Part shown: positions 10,519 through 19,881 of the stretch, piece by piece
How the letters are laid out: every line of letters begins with the position of its first letter
Position numbering within the stretch: position 1 is the stretch's first letter
Assembly: GCF_022398315.1 (NCBI RefSeq)
Contig: NZ_JAKEVF010000001.1
Span: 308,669-372,668 of the forward strand
Source: Shewanella sp. Isolate11
GTDB lineage: Bacteria; Pseudomonadota; Gammaproteobacteria; Enterobacterales; Shewanellaceae
Direction of reading: 5' to 3'
Length of the DNA: 64,000 nt
Notes under the pieces: model-generated
Seen by the model: only the letters and a program-made list of their open reading frames with translations
Told to the model about the DNA's origin: nothing
The model's database searches: none
Made by a program: the position numbers and the translations under genes

Positions 10519-10535
10519 TCACAACAGGGTTGTGA
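10519..10535. promoter_or_regulatory. Palindrome upstream of galK, candidate operator
   Basis: TCACAAC-AGG-GTTGTGA, a perfect 7-bp inverted repeat with a 3-bp centre, 62-78 bp before the galK start. It does not resemble the GalR/LacI operator I know. No regulator gene is adjacent, so its role is inference. Confidence 0.35.
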
Positions 10536-10655
10536 CTCGTTCCTTATCATTTTTATATCACGACTCAGCTTAGGTATAACAGCGTTTTTATTATCGATTT
10601 AGCCGATTATGTTGTTCTGATTATCTAGAAATGAAAAAAACCGCAGGAAATAGTA

Positions 10656-10680
10656 AAGCCAAGTATTGCACTCGGCTTTA
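10656..10680 (-). terminator. Possible weak terminator after the antiporter or galK leader hairpin
   Basis: AAAGCCAAGT / ACTCGGCTTT forms a mostly paired stem between the antiporter stop and galK. The T-run on either side is poor, so termination efficiency is doubtful. Confidence 0.3.
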
Positions 10681-10737
10681 AATGATTATGGGGAAATAGT
10701 GCACCTAAATGGTGAAATATTTAACCGCTACTGCTAT

Positions 10738-12366
10738 TTAACCTGTACTGTTTTGCGTATCAACGGCAATGTCGGCTTCGTGTTGTTGCCCTGACTTTAG
10801 CTCTTGGATCACATGGTCAACAAAACCGGCACCGGCGGCTTCGTAGAGGTTAAATACACTATGGACGCCAGATTCCTTCAGCGAGGCGGCATCTTCACTG
10901 TACTGGACTATGGCGCTGAGTTGGCCTTGATAATTAAGGCGCTTAAGTTGCTCAACCGCAAACAGATTACCCGAGTGATGTGGCATTGCCAGTAGCACTA
11001 GCTCTAGGTTGGGGGCGCGATCCAGTTTTTCCCAAAAATCGGTATCACCCGCATCTCCTTGTACTACGTTGCGGCCTTTGCTTTTATGAAAATCCACCAA
11101 TTCTTGTTTATGTTCGATACCTAAGATCTCACCTTGGAACCGGTTAGCCAGTTCATCGTAGGCACCACCACCAATACGACCCATACCTAAGATCAGAAAA
11201 CGTGGATTACCAACTCGGATCGGACGATCTTCTGGATGCAGTGGATGACGCTCTAGTTTTTGAAGTCTTGCTTGGTAACGTTGATAGAAGCGGTTGGAAA
11301 TATTATTCAGTGGCGCCGCAAACAGGAAACTTAAGCTTAAGGCGACCGCAAGGATGATCATCCACTGCGCTGGCAACCAGCCTTTATTGGTGGCAACAGC
11401 TGCGACGATAAGCCCGAATTCGCTATAGTTACCTAAGCTAAATGAAGTCATTAGCGAAGTACGAGATCTGAGTTTGAAATAGGTCAATAAGTATAAAAAC
11501 AGGATGATTTTAATCGGTACGATAAGCACCAACAGCACCGCTAGACCTATGTCGGAAAAACTCGGCAAGCCGTTTAAGCCGACGGTGAGGAAGAAGGCGA
11601 CCAAGAATAGCTCTTTAAAGTAAAACAGCGATTTTGCCAGCTCGGAAGATTTTGCGTGTCCCGCCAGTAAAATACCTATGATCAAGGCGCCAAGGTCGGG
11701 CTTTAATCCCACAAGTTCAAACAGTCCTGCACCGACAACCAGCGCCATGACTAAGCCAAATAGTACTAATAATTCTCCATGGCCGACGCGATCGAAGGCC
11801 TTATAAATAAGCGGCTTGGCCAGTGGTAGTAACAATAAGCCAAATGCCCATACCGAGGGGATATCGCCTTTAGAGATAGTAAGAAACAGCACGGCGAAGA
11901 TATCTTGCATGATCAAGATACCGATGGCGACGCGGCCATAGAGCGACTGCATATCACCTTTGTCTTCCAGTACTTTAACGGCAAAAATGGTGCTAGAAAA
12001 ACTTAAGGCAAAAGCTAATAACGCCAGCTGGTTGAGTTCGAGTCCACTGAGCTGCTCCAAGCCGAGTAAGCCCAGCAGTTTTAGCAGCGGAACCAAGAAA
12101 ATAATCGAGCCTAATAAATGAAGACTAGAGCCTGCCCACACTTCGGCCTTAAATAGACTACGGATATCCAGCTTTAGGCCAATGGCGAACAACAGCAGGG
12201 TGACACCTAAATTGGCGAATTGCTCAAGTAGCGGCAGGCTTGATTCATCAATGCCAAACAGATATAGCGCAAAACCTGCGACCAAGTAGCCAATTAAAGG
12301 GGGGAGGCCGATGCGACTGACAAAGATGCCGCAGGCGAGGGTAATGATAAGAATGGCCGGTTCCAT
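10738..12366 (-). CDS. CPA2 monovalent cation:proton antiporter with TrkA-N domain (KefB/YbaL-like)
   Basis: Inner-membrane antiporter (542 aa). Residues 1-365 hold about twelve transmembrane segments. SRIGLPPLIGYLVAG and LKPDLGALIIGILLAGH are typical of the Na+/H+ exchanger fold. The C-terminal cytoplasmic part (about 395-510) is a TrkA-N/RCK Rossmann domain, starting RFLILGMGRIGGGAYDEL. This suggests NAD(H)-linked gating as in Kef systems. It is shorter than KefB/KefC and no ancillary KefG/KefF gene is adjacent. Ion specificity (K+ or Na+) cannot be read from the sequence. Confidence 0.85.
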   Translation of the reverse strand: MEPAILIITLACGIFVSRIGLPPLIGYLVAGFALYLFGIDESSLPLLEQFANLGVTLLLFAIGLKLDIRSLFKAEVWAGSSLHLLGSIIFLVPLLKLLGLLGLEQLSGLELNQLALLAFALSFSSTIFAVKVLEDKGDMQSLYGRVAIGILIMQDIFAVLFLTISKGDIPSVWAFGLLLLPLAKPLIYKAFDRVGHGELLVLFGLVMALVVGAGLFELVGLKPDLGALIIGILLAGHAKSSELAKSLFYFKELFLVAFFLTVGLNGLPSFSDIGLAVLLVLIVPIKIILFLYLLTYFKLRSRTSLMTSFSLGNYSEFGLIVAAVATNKGWLPAQWMIILAVALSLSFLFAAPLNNISNRFYQRYQARLQKLERHPLHPEDRPIRVGNPRFLILGMGRIGGGAYDELANRFQGEILGIEHKQELVDFHKSKGRNVVQGDAGDTDFWEKLDRAPNLELVLLAMPHHSGNLFAVEQLKRLNYQGQLSAIVQYSEDAASLKESGVHSVFNLYEAAGAGFVDHVIQELKSGQQHEADIAVDTQNSTG

Positions 12367-12506
12367 GTTGCTCCTTGGAAATGGGAAATGTCCCTGAATC
12401 TAACGCTTCTCTATTGTATAAGAATAGCGTGAACTTTAAATGAAAATTACTGGTTTTGCAGAATGTTATCGTTATGGCTTAATGAGTGATTATCCTAGGT
12501 TAGATA

Positions 12507-12536
12507 ATAAAAAAGCCTCATAAAGAGGCTTTTTCA
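12507..12536 (-). terminator. Terminator after dsbD
   Basis: AAAAAGCCTC / GAGGCTTTTT hairpin with a TAAA loop. It is A-rich and T-rich on both sides, so it can act bidirectionally. It lies just beyond the dsbD stop. Confidence 0.85.
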
Positions 12537-12548
12537 TCGAAGTCTAGC

Positions 12549-14357
12549 CTATTTAGCGAGTAATAAATCCAGATGAGCAGCAAAGGCTTCTGGTTTCATA
12601 AAGCCGGTGACGCGCAGGTCATCGCGAAGTTCGCCTTGGTCATCGAACATTAACAGTGTAGGTAAGCCCAGTACGCTGTAATGTTCGAGTAGTTCGATAT
12701 CGATAGCATCGTTTTTGGTGACATCGGCCTGTAAAAATACCATTTGTGACAGACGTTGCTGCACCGCAGGATCTTTGAAAGTGATGTTTTCAAACTCCTT
12801 ACAAGCCACACACCAGTCGGCGTACAGATCTAGCATCACAGCTTTACCTTGAGCCTTGGCGTTGGCCACTTCGGTTTCGAGTTCTGCTAATGACTTAATG
12901 GTTTTATGGCTAGCCGCTTGAGTGTTGTTGCTGAGGTTATGTGACTGAAAACCTAAGCCATTCATTACCGACTGGAAGCCGTAAGAGAAGCTAGCAAGTA
13001 ATAGCAGTAGCAATAAAACAGAGCGTGTTGATTGTTTCCAGTTAAATTCACTCTGCTTATTCTGGTGCATTAAGTAACCTGCAAGCGTGATCCCCCAAAT
13101 TGCCCAAAGTAGGTCTGAGACTAGACCTGTCCATATTCGGCCAAGCATCACGATTGAAACTAAGATTAACAGGAAGCCGAAGATGGTCTTGATGACATCC
13201 ATCCACGCACCTGCTCTTGGAAGCAATTTACCGCCAGAAGAACCTATGATCAGTAACGGCACACCCATACCCATGCTGAGTACATAAAGAGCGAGGAAAC
13301 CTTGTAGTAAGTCGCCAGTAGAAGCCACATAGACTAGCGCGCCAGACAGAGGTGCAGTGGTGCAAGGCGAGGCGACTAAACCTGAGATGATCCCCATAAT
13401 AAATACTCCAGCGACGTTACCGCCTTTCTGGTTATTGGAGAACTTGTTCATCTTCTCTTGCCAGCTCGATGGCAGTTTAATGTCGTACAAGCCGAACATC
13501 GACAAACTGAGCACAAAGAACAGAATCGCTAATCCAACTAACACAGCTGGGTGTTGTAGGGCCGCTTGATATTTCATTCCCGCCGAGGCTACCACTAGAC
13601 CCAAAATCGAGTAAGTGATTGCCATGCCTTGAACGTAAACCATCGACAGACTAAAGGCTTTGGCTGTAGACAGCTTTTCACCTTGTCCGACAATAATACC
13701 CGACAAAATCGGATACATAGGGAATACACACGGGGTTAGCGCCAAGCCAATACCTAAACAAAAGAACACCACTAAGGTCCAAAGTAGGCTGTCGCCGGAT
13801 AACATCTGGGTTAATGAATCTTGTTGTGTAACGGCTGCGGGCTGAGTTTGCGTTGGGGCTGCAGCGGCGACAGTATCAGACTGAGGTAATACGCCATCGT
13901 TGGCAGCCACAGCTTGCAGATTGGCATTGCGTTTGGTTGGCGGATAACACAGTTTACCTTCGGCACAGCCCATAAAGGTTACGGTTAATTGACTGTCTTG
14001 AGCGGCTTGTTTAATGGCAATAGGGACTTCGACATAGCTGTAATAAACCTGCTGTTCACCAAAGTATTCATCGGTATGAGGCTTGCCTTGAGGTAGTTGG
14101 ATTTCACCTAAGCTGGCGCCATCGGCTTCAAACACGAGCTTGTCGCGATACATGTAGTAGCCGTCGGCAATCACCCAGCTCAGCTTGATGATTTCACCTT
14201 GCTGCTGAAAATCGAATACAAATGCCTGTTCTACGGGCATTAGTTTCGGCTCGTCTTTTAAGAAGCCAAATTTGTTGCTGCTAAAGATATTTTCGCTGTG
14301 AACTGCTGGAGCGAGAACGAGTAGCGATGAAAGTAAAAGGAACAGTATTTTTTTCAT
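12549..14357 (-). CDS. dsbD: Thiol:disulfide interchange protein DsbD
   Basis: Inner-membrane reductant transporter (602 aa from ATG 14357) passing electrons from cytoplasmic thioredoxin to periplasmic DsbC/DsbG and cytochrome maturation. Three modules are seen: a signal peptide and periplasmic alpha domain with the pair Cys in GCAEGKLCYPP; a core of about eight helices with PCVFPMYPIL and ASPCTTAPLSGAL; and a C-terminal thioredoxin-like gamma domain with YADWCVACKEF. The start overlaps the cutA stop as ATGA, so the two genes are translationally coupled. It would support haem c assembly needed by NapB in this window. Confidence 0.96.
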   Translation of the reverse strand: MKKILFLLLSSLLVLAPAVHSENIFSSNKFGFLKDEPKLMPVEQAFVFDFQQQGEIIKLSWVIADGYYMYRDKLVFEADGASLGEIQLPQGKPHTDEYFGEQQVYYSYVEVPIAIKQAAQDSQLTVTFMGCAEGKLCYPPTKRNANLQAVAANDGVLPQSDTVAAAAPTQTQPAAVTQQDSLTQMLSGDSLLWTLVVFFCLGIGLALTPCVFPMYPILSGIIVGQGEKLSTAKAFSLSMVYVQGMAITYSILGLVVASAGMKYQAALQHPAVLVGLAILFFVLSLSMFGLYDIKLPSSWQEKMNKFSNNQKGGNVAGVFIMGIISGLVASPCTTAPLSGALVYVASTGDLLQGFLALYVLSMGMGVPLLIIGSSGGKLLPRAGAWMDVIKTIFGFLLILVSIVMLGRIWTGLVSDLLWAIWGITLAGYLMHQNKQSEFNWKQSTRSVLLLLLLLASFSYGFQSVMNGLGFQSHNLSNNTQAASHKTIKSLAELETEVANAKAQGKAVMLDLYADWCVACKEFENITFKDPAVQQRLSQMVFLQADVTKNDAIDIELLEHYSVLGLPTLLMFDDQGELRDDLRVTGFMKPEAFAAHLDLLLAK

Positions 14358-14695
14358 AGTTGTGTGGTTTCTTTTATCCAATCTAAATAAGCCGTCGAGC
14401 CAGAGACAATTTGTGTCGCGATGAGCTCAGGTACCTCATAGGGATGTAAACGATTGATCATCTCAGCTAACTCATCATAACGCTGTTGATGGCATTTTAT
14501 CTGTAACGCAAACTCTTGCTCTTCACAGACTTCGCCTTGCCATTGATAGACCGAAGTTACCGCTGATGATACCTGTACACAGGCAGCCAATTTAGCATCG
14601 ACTAATGCTCGAGCTAGCTTGCTGGCGGATTGTTGGTCAGGACAAGTTGTCATGACCAACAAGTAACTATCGTTAACGGTTTCGCTGCTATTCAT
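14354..14695 (-). CDS. cutA: Divalent-cation tolerance protein CutA
   Basis: Small trimeric ferredoxin-like protein (113 aa). The family pattern is clear: TTCPDQQSASKLARALVD, KLAACVQV, SVYQWQGEV and the closing HPYEVPELIA. It is implicated in copper and other divalent metal tolerance; the biochemical role is still debated. It is the first gene of a cutA-dsbD pair, a conserved proteobacterial neighbourhood. The stop overlaps the dsbD start by 4 bp. Confidence 0.95.
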   Translation of the reverse strand: MNSSETVNDSYLLVMTTCPDQQSASKLARALVDAKLAACVQVSSAVTSVYQWQGEVCEEQEFALQIKCHQQRYDELAEMINRLHPYEVPELIATQIVSGSTAYLDWIKETTQL

Positions 14696-15001
14696 GGCAG
14701 TGTAAGCCTTCTCTTATTGGGTTTTAAAGCTGTTTTAAGTCAAAAGAGTTACACTGACATCTATAGACTTTGGGGCCGAGCGTAATGGCTGATACTTTAC
14801 GTGTTTTAACATCATCTTGCATTAAGCTATTGCTAAAATAGTGAGCTTATCCAAGTTTGCTAGGGTTATAACGGCTGTTGTAACCCATGGGTAGACTTAG
14901 TCCTAGCCCGTAGCTGTTTACACTATTTGCTTGAAAGTAGACCCGTTCGTCCCCATTTAGTTTTCATTGGATAAGAAAAAATTTTCTTCTGTGAGGTCAG
15001 T

Positions 15002-15544
15002 GTGTTTTTCATTCTATTGATTATTTTTGTGCTGGTGCCAGTTATTGAGTTGAATGTACTGATCCGTGTTGGAGAAGCATTGGGCAGTTGGACTACCGTG
15101 GGTTTAGTGCTATTTACTGCTGTGGTCGGCGTCTCTTTGGTCAGAAGCCAAGGCATCAATACCTTGATGCAGGTGCAACAAAAATTGGCGCGAGGTGAGG
15201 CTCCAGGCAAAGAAATCGTTGAGGGAATGATGTTGGCCATGGCGGGATTACTCTTGTTAATCCCTGGTTTTGTCACCGATTTTATAGGCTTGCTATTATT
15301 GACACCTGTGACTCGTTCACCTATTGCGGCTGTGTTGTATAAACGTATGCAGTTAAAAGTAGTGGGTAAAGGTGGATTCCAGGCAGGCTTTGGCCCTGGT
15401 GGTTTTGGGGCTGGCCGATCACCTTTTGGCGATCAACAAGATGAAGGTAATACTTTCGATGGTGATTTCGAGCGCAAGAGTGACCCTACTGATAAAAAAG
15501 ATGAATCCCATCAACTCGATGATAAAAATGACCCTAAAAGTTAA
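15002..15544 (+). CDS. fxsA: FxsA-family membrane protein
   Basis: Cytoplasmic-membrane protein (180 aa) starting at GTG 15002, with GAGGTCA upstream. The FxsA core has helices near 1-20, 30-45 and 75-100, with the motif ELNVLIRVGEALGSW and GLLLLIPGFVTDFIGLLLL. The tail from about residue 130 is Gly-rich then charged (Asp, Lys). In E. coli the homologue alleviates F-plasmid exclusion of phage T7; its normal cell role is unknown. The convergent kinase gene ends 15 bp away. Confidence 0.92.
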   Translation: MFFILLIIFVLVPVIELNVLIRVGEALGSWTTVGLVLFTAVVGVSLVRSQGINTLMQVQQKLARGEAPGKEIVEGMMLAMAGLLLLIPGFVTDFIGLLLLTPVTRSPIAAVLYKRMQLKVVGKGGFQAGFGPGGFGAGRSPFGDQQDEGNTFDGDFERKSDPTDKKDESHQLDDKNDPKS

Positions 15545-15559
15545 TCGGTTAATCAGTGA

Positions 15560-17398
15560 TTAACCTTCGGCGGTAATTGCCTTAGGGTTTTTAGGGTAGA
15601 AGTGATCGGGTTTGCTATCAATATGGGTAAAGCGGCGAGTGTTTTTATAGGGTAGCTTCATAAAGCCTGACACCCCTTTGCCCTGAATCTTATCGACATG
15701 ACTTAAAATGCGGTCGAGGCTGGCACGAAATGCCGCTTGCTTGCGCGGATTGAGCAGTCTCAAGTAGCTGTGAATTTTCATGTGATTGGGTAATGCCTCG
15801 AAGATGATACAACCGGTATGGTGAATTTGGTTGATACGGCCAAGCTCAGCCATGATCTCCGCAGGCAGCTCCAGATTTTCGTCGGGATCTCGACCATCTT
15901 CGAAGTAAGAATGTAATCTTGATTTATCTTCTAGCGATGGCACATCACCCACTTCAAAAGGCAATTGCAACTCTGGATTGGGAATAAAGGGCTGTGTGGT
16001 ATCTTCACGCTCTAAATGCAATGTGTCGCGGGCATTAAAGAAGCAGGCTTTAAATACCCCGATACGGCGAATACCTCTGGCTAAGGTCACCATATTATTT
16101 ACCGCTAAAACTAAGGCGGCTTTCTCTTCACCGTTATAGATCGCCAAGTTGGAGTCGATAAACACCCCAGATTCTTGCCAGTGGATCGCTAATCCACCCA
16201 CAATAGAGTATTGGCCGATGCGGCTTACTGCGGCGATAAAGCCCTTCTCGGTATCGCCCATGCCAGCCATAAAGTTGCGGTAATATTTTTCCAGTTGCAG
16301 ATCATCCATTTTGGCGATGGGATCGTCGACATTATGTTCTTTCAGAAAAGATTTACGTGAGCTATAGGTGACGGTTTCGACGTCTTTATTACGTGCCAGC
16401 TCCCACACTGGGATCTCGGCTGTCAAAGGTGGCTTAGGTAGCTCAGGAAGCAGCAGTCTGTGACTCTGATTCATGCTTTTAAGAAAGTAATCTCCGGCTT
16501 TATTGCGCGTAGCGGGATCATCACTGAGCATGCCGTCTAAGGTTCTGGCAAGCTCAATGGGTAATCCTATGCTGGTGGCGGGAATCACCTTGCTGCCAAA
16601 GCGGCTCGATTGTCCCGATGCCAGTGCATACAAGGTGGCAGCCACACCTTGCTCGTCGAATCTCGGGCTGGATAGGGCACCGTTAAGTTGCTCTTCACCA
16701 ATAAAGTACACATCGCCCATGCGCGCATTGGTATGTTGCTGATCACTAGAGAGTAGATCCATTACATTACCGTTGACAGGGTCGCCGTTGCCGTCACGTT
16801 GGGCAAATACTGCCGAGCCCCAATCGATTAAAGAGAGATGATGGGTCTGTAAGTCATACACTAAATTTGAGGGTTTAATATCGCCATGCACTAAAGGGCG
16901 ACCGTGATGTAAATACTGCAAAATATGCGCGAGTTGCCTAGCAATGCTCATGATGATCGGCACTGGCAGCGCCCCTAAGCGTAGACAGAGTTTATCGAGA
17001 TCCTCACCGGGCGCTCTAGCCATCACTAAGATGCCCTGTTTACCGACATGTTCAAATTTAATGACAGGTGGCACATTAGGGTGCTTGACCTGCGACAACA
17101 TAAAAGCCTCTTCCTCAAGGCGATCTTGAATATGCTGCGGCAAGGTGAGGCGCGAAAATTTAAAAACATGGGCATGATGATATTTATCTATGCCCGCAAA
17201 AACAAAGCCATAGGCGCCTTTACCCACCAGTTCGATATCGTGATAACCCAGCTTACTCAGTTGCTGTTTACACAGGCGGATCCAGGCGCGATGTTTACGG
17301 GCATCATCGGCTTTGAGCAGATAAACAGATTGCTCTTCTGAAATATAAAAGTGCTGGAGTTGTGGTGTTGGCGTGCTTGAGTTAGGCATCATTGGCAT
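15560..17398 (-). CDS. Stand-alone eukaryotic-type Ser/Thr protein kinase
   Basis: Predicted soluble protein kinase (612 aa). The Gly-rich loop GKGAYGFVF (59-67), ATP-anchoring Lys80 (VFKFSR), catalytic loop HGDIKPSN (171-178, Asp173) and metal-binding DWG (192-194, in place of DFG) are all present. The kinase therefore looks active, although the HRD motif is HGD. The activation segment includes GDVYFIGEEQLNG. Residues from about 310 to 612 form a second region with no motif I recognise. There is no transmembrane or PASTA segment. It stands alone, convergent with fxsA; no phosphatase gene is adjacent. Substrate and role are unknown. Confidence 0.8.
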   Translation of the reverse strand: MPMMPNSSTPTPQLQHFYISEEQSVYLLKADDARKHRAWIRLCKQQLSKLGYHDIELVGKGAYGFVFAGIDKYHHAHVFKFSRLTLPQHIQDRLEEEAFMLSQVKHPNVPPVIKFEHVGKQGILVMARAPGEDLDKLCLRLGALPVPIIMSIARQLAHILQYLHHGRPLVHGDIKPSNLVYDLQTHHLSLIDWGSAVFAQRDGNGDPVNGNVMDLLSSDQQHTNARMGDVYFIGEEQLNGALSSPRFDEQGVAATLYALASGQSSRFGSKVIPATSIGLPIELARTLDGMLSDDPATRNKAGDYFLKSMNQSHRLLLPELPKPPLTAEIPVWELARNKDVETVTYSSRKSFLKEHNVDDPIAKMDDLQLEKYYRNFMAGMGDTEKGFIAAVSRIGQYSIVGGLAIHWQESGVFIDSNLAIYNGEEKAALVLAVNNMVTLARGIRRIGVFKACFFNARDTLHLEREDTTQPFIPNPELQLPFEVGDVPSLEDKSRLHSYFEDGRDPDENLELPAEIMAELGRINQIHHTGCIIFEALPNHMKIHSYLRLLNPRKQAAFRASLDRILSHVDKIQGKGVSGFMKLPYKNTRRFTHIDSKPDHFYPKNPKAITAEG

Positions 17399-17588
17399 AT
17401 TTTCAAGGGGATATTGTTTTATAGCAAGAACGGCGCCTAATGCACAATAGCTAGATTTGCTGGCTCTGTGATTCCTAACGCATTTTTTCGGCGCCGATGT
17501 TGACCTATATCAATCTTGCTAAATAGGCATAAGGGTAATCTGAAACTAACATAAATTAAGCCTCTTAAATTTGAAGAAGGAGAGGGTT

Positions 17589-17933
17589 ATGAAGGAACCA
17601 GATAAAGCCCTGTTAATTGAATTACTCGCTTATCCCAGAAGACGGATCGTGCAATCGATGGAGTTGAGATATTGCCCTCATGCTGGTTTTTTTAATAGCA
17701 CCGATCCTCAGTGCATTCATTGCCATCAAGGCATGGAGTGTACTTGGATGAATCATAATGATGAGTTGGTCGCGGTGGAGCGTAAATCGGTGCAGGAGTT
17801 GAAGCAGCAGTTGTTAATCGCTGTGGATTTTATCGATTCAAGCCTGACGCCACACCACCTTTCTCGGCGTAATTGCGAATGTGAAAATTGTGTCTGGCTG
17901 CGAAAGGTACAGAAGGTGTTAGATCTACCTTAG
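17589..17933 (+). CDS. Small Cys-rich hypothetical protein, possible zinc binder
   Basis: Unrecognised 114-aa cytoplasmic protein. AAGGAG sits about 7 nt before ATG 17589, which decides the start. Cys29, Cys42, Cys45, Cys51, Cys96, Cys98 and Cys101 group as CIHCHQGMEC and CECENC, suggesting one or two structural metal sites. A helix (VAVERKSVQELKQQLLIAVDFI) links the two groups. The next gene, tpm, is 93 bp downstream on the same strand, so co-transcription is possible. No function assigned. Confidence 0.65.
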   Translation: MKEPDKALLIELLAYPRRRIVQSMELRYCPHAGFFNSTDPQCIHCHQGMECTWMNHNDELVAVERKSVQELKQQLLIAVDFIDSSLTPHHLSRRNCECENCVWLRKVQKVLDLP

Positions 17934-18026
17934 CCACATGCCTGAGCACTAGGCTCGTTTTGCATCTGTTTGGAGTTGGTATTAGAGTAGCTGGCATTAT
18001 TGGCTTTCTATACGGATAGAGATGGT

Positions 18027-18686
18027 ATGCAACCAAGTTTTTGGCATGATAAATGGGCATCGCAGCAGATCGGTTTTCACCTGGGAGAAGTAAATCCATT
18101 ACTGATTAACTATTGGCAGCAGTTAGGCGTTGCCGCTGGTGAACAGGTGTTTGTTCCTCTGTGTGGCAAGAGTTTGGATATGTGCTTTTTGGCCGAGCAG
18201 GGACTCGATGTTATCGGTTGTGAGCTTAACCAAAGCGCCGTAGAACAGTTCTTTAGTGAAAATCAGCTCAGTGTACAGCACAAAACTTTGGATGAGCATC
18301 AGTGTTATCAAACGGAGCAGGTCACCCTCTATCAAGGTGATATCTTCAGTTTACCCGCTCAATATCTTGAGCATGTTTCCGCATTCTATGATCGAGCAGC
18401 GCTGATAGCCTGGCCAGAAGAGATGCGCCTGCAATATGCCAAGCAGCTTGCTCGGCTTATTCCGGCTAGCAGTGTCGGTTTACTCATCACCTTAGACTAC
18501 CCTCAGCAGGCCCTCAGTGGCCCACCCTTTGCGGTATCCGATGATTGGGTGATGACTAACATGAGCGCAGATTTCGAGATTGAACGCTTAAGTTGTCTTG
18601 ATGTACTGGCAGATAACCCAAGATTTATTAAAAAGCAGGTTCCTTGGCTAACTGAGTCGGTATATCTTTTGAGGAAAAGAGGCTAG
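18027..18686 (+). CDS. tpm: Thiopurine S-methyltransferase
   Basis: SAM-dependent methyltransferase of the TPMT family (219 aa from ATG 18027). The opening [20 protein letters not shown] matches bacterial TPMTs, so the upstream TTG at 18000 is not used. SAM-binding motif I appears as [19 protein letters not shown], followed by [15 protein letters not shown]. The later [16 protein letters not shown] is also typical. Bacterial members methylate selenium, tellurium or thiopurine compounds. Cytoplasmic. Confidence 0.93.
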   Translation: MQPSFWHDKWASQQIGFHLGEVNPLLINYWQQLGVAAGEQVFVPLCGKSLDMCFLAEQGLDVIGCELNQSAVEQFFSENQLSVQHKTLDEHQCYQTEQVTLYQGDIFSLPAQYLEHVSAFYDRAALIAWPEEMRLQYAKQLARLIPASSVGLLITLDYPQQALSGPPFAVSDDWVMTNMSADFEIERLSCLDVLADNPRFIKKQVPWLTESVYLLRKRG

Positions 18687-18706
18687 TTGTAGCTGCACAA
18701 TCTGAG

Positions 18707-18761
18707 TTTCTTAGCTTGAGTTACTTAGCTTGAATGACTGAGCTTGAAATACGGGCTTGAG
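18707..18761. repeat. Four degenerate 14-bp tandem repeats
   Basis: Units TTTCTTAGCTTGAG, TTACTTAGCTTGAA, TGACTGAGCTTGAA and ATACGGGCTTGAG follow one another just after the tpm stop codon. The core AGCTTGA is kept. No function evident. Confidence 0.6.
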
Positions 18762-18807
18762 ATGTGAGCGCTGCGCCACAGAATCTGAAACACGGTAAAG
18801 CGTAAAA

Positions 18808-18838
18808 CAAAAAGGCGACATCGGTCGCCTTTTTTATC
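18808..18838. terminator. Bidirectional terminator between tpm and porin
   Basis: AAAAAGGCGAC / GTCGCCTTTTTT hairpin with a short loop between the convergent tpm and porin genes. Confidence 0.85.
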
Positions 18839-18864
18839 ATATTTGAGCCTGTTGCTCAGATGAT

Positions 18865-19881
18865 TTAGAAGTCGTAACGAACACCAACAGTGAATACGTT
18901 ATCATCTTCTAGGTCCATTTTTAGACCGCCAACTTTGTAGTCACCTTCGTACATAGCATAGTGGCCATATACTAGCGTTGACTTAGCTACACGGTAGTCA
19001 GCACCAACAGTGATCTGTTGTACGTTGATGTCTGTACCAGCTGCAGCTTGCTTAGAGTATTTACCGAAGCCTGCTTCATCAATACCGTACTCAGCTTTTA
19101 GGTTAATACCGTTTAAGTTGTAAGCCACGTTAACGAAGTAAGTGTTGTTGTCATCAGAACCGTCAACAATGCTTTCTGAGTTTTGGAATAGGCCACCAAT
19201 TTTGAAGTCGCCAAGTTTAACTTGAGCAACACCACGGTATGCGTCGATACCAGCAATACCTTTGTTGTAAGCTACAGCAACATAGTAGTTTTGCGCCTTG
19301 AAGCCTTTATCACCTAGAGTTGCACTTAGTGCGTACTGGTCATCAGCATCGGCAACACCTGCTTGATTGTTATCTGTCATCAAGTAAGTGGCGTTGATTG
19401 TTACTAGGTCAGCAATTTTTGGAGAGTAGTACCAGATACCATCTGCACTACGAGTTTGTGCACCCACTAAACGGTCGATATCGGCGTTAGAGTTACCGAA
19501 TAGGTCGATGCCGCCTTCAGATTGCTTAAATACGGTATCGTTACGACCAACAAGTACAGTACCTGCTGCGCTCTTAATACCTAGGAAAGTGTTACGAGCT
19601 TTGAAAACATCACCGCTAGAAGACGTGTTTTCTACTTGGAATTCCATTTGGTAAACAATATCAAGGCCATCAGAAATAGTTTCTGAACCCTTCACACCTA
19701 CGTTTGAGAAGTTATTCTCAATTACAGTGCCTTCTTTACCTTCTTGAGTGGTAACGCCTGTGTCTGAGTTAGTTAAAGACAGGTCTAGGCGGCCATAGAA
19801 GTTAGGACCGTCTGCTAACGCACCGAATGAAGCAAGAGTTAAAACTGATGCAACAGATGCAGAGATTAGAGATTTTTTCAT
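18865..19881 (-). CDS. Outer-membrane trimeric porin (general diffusion type)
   Basis: Beta-barrel porin (338 aa from ATG 19881). The signal peptide is MKKSLISASVASVLTLASFG ending at ALA-DGP. The mature protein starts with GPNFYGRLDLSLTNSD. Alternating aromatic/polar strands and the C-terminal VFTVGVRYDF, with terminal Phe, are the BAM recognition signature. GIKSAAGTVLVGRNDTVF is the usual porin loop-to-strand motif. Codon use is strongly biased toward codons of highly expressed genes. Regulation may involve a CRP-like site about 385 bp upstream. Confidence 0.92.
   Translation of the reverse strand: MKKSLISASVASVLTLASFGALADGPNFYGRLDLSLTNSDTGVTTQEGKEGTVIENNFSNVGVKGSETISDGLDIVYQMEFQVENTSSSGDVFKARNTFLGIKSAAGTVLVGRNDTVFKQSEGGIDLFGNSNADIDRLVGAQTRSADGIWYYSPKIADLVTINATYLMTDNNQAGVADADDQYALSATLGDKGFKAQNYYVAVAYNKGIAGIDAYRGVAQVKLGDFKIGGLFQNSESIVDGSDDNNTYFVNVAYNLNGINLKAEYGIDEAGFGKYSKQAAAGTDINVQQITVGADYRVAKSTLVYGHYAMYEGDYKVGGLKMDLEDDNVFTVGVRYDF

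Noticed and set aside
18000..18026. Upstream TTG start for tpm
   Set aside because: Homologues begin at MQPSFWH, and the extra residues FYTDRDG are not part of the family.
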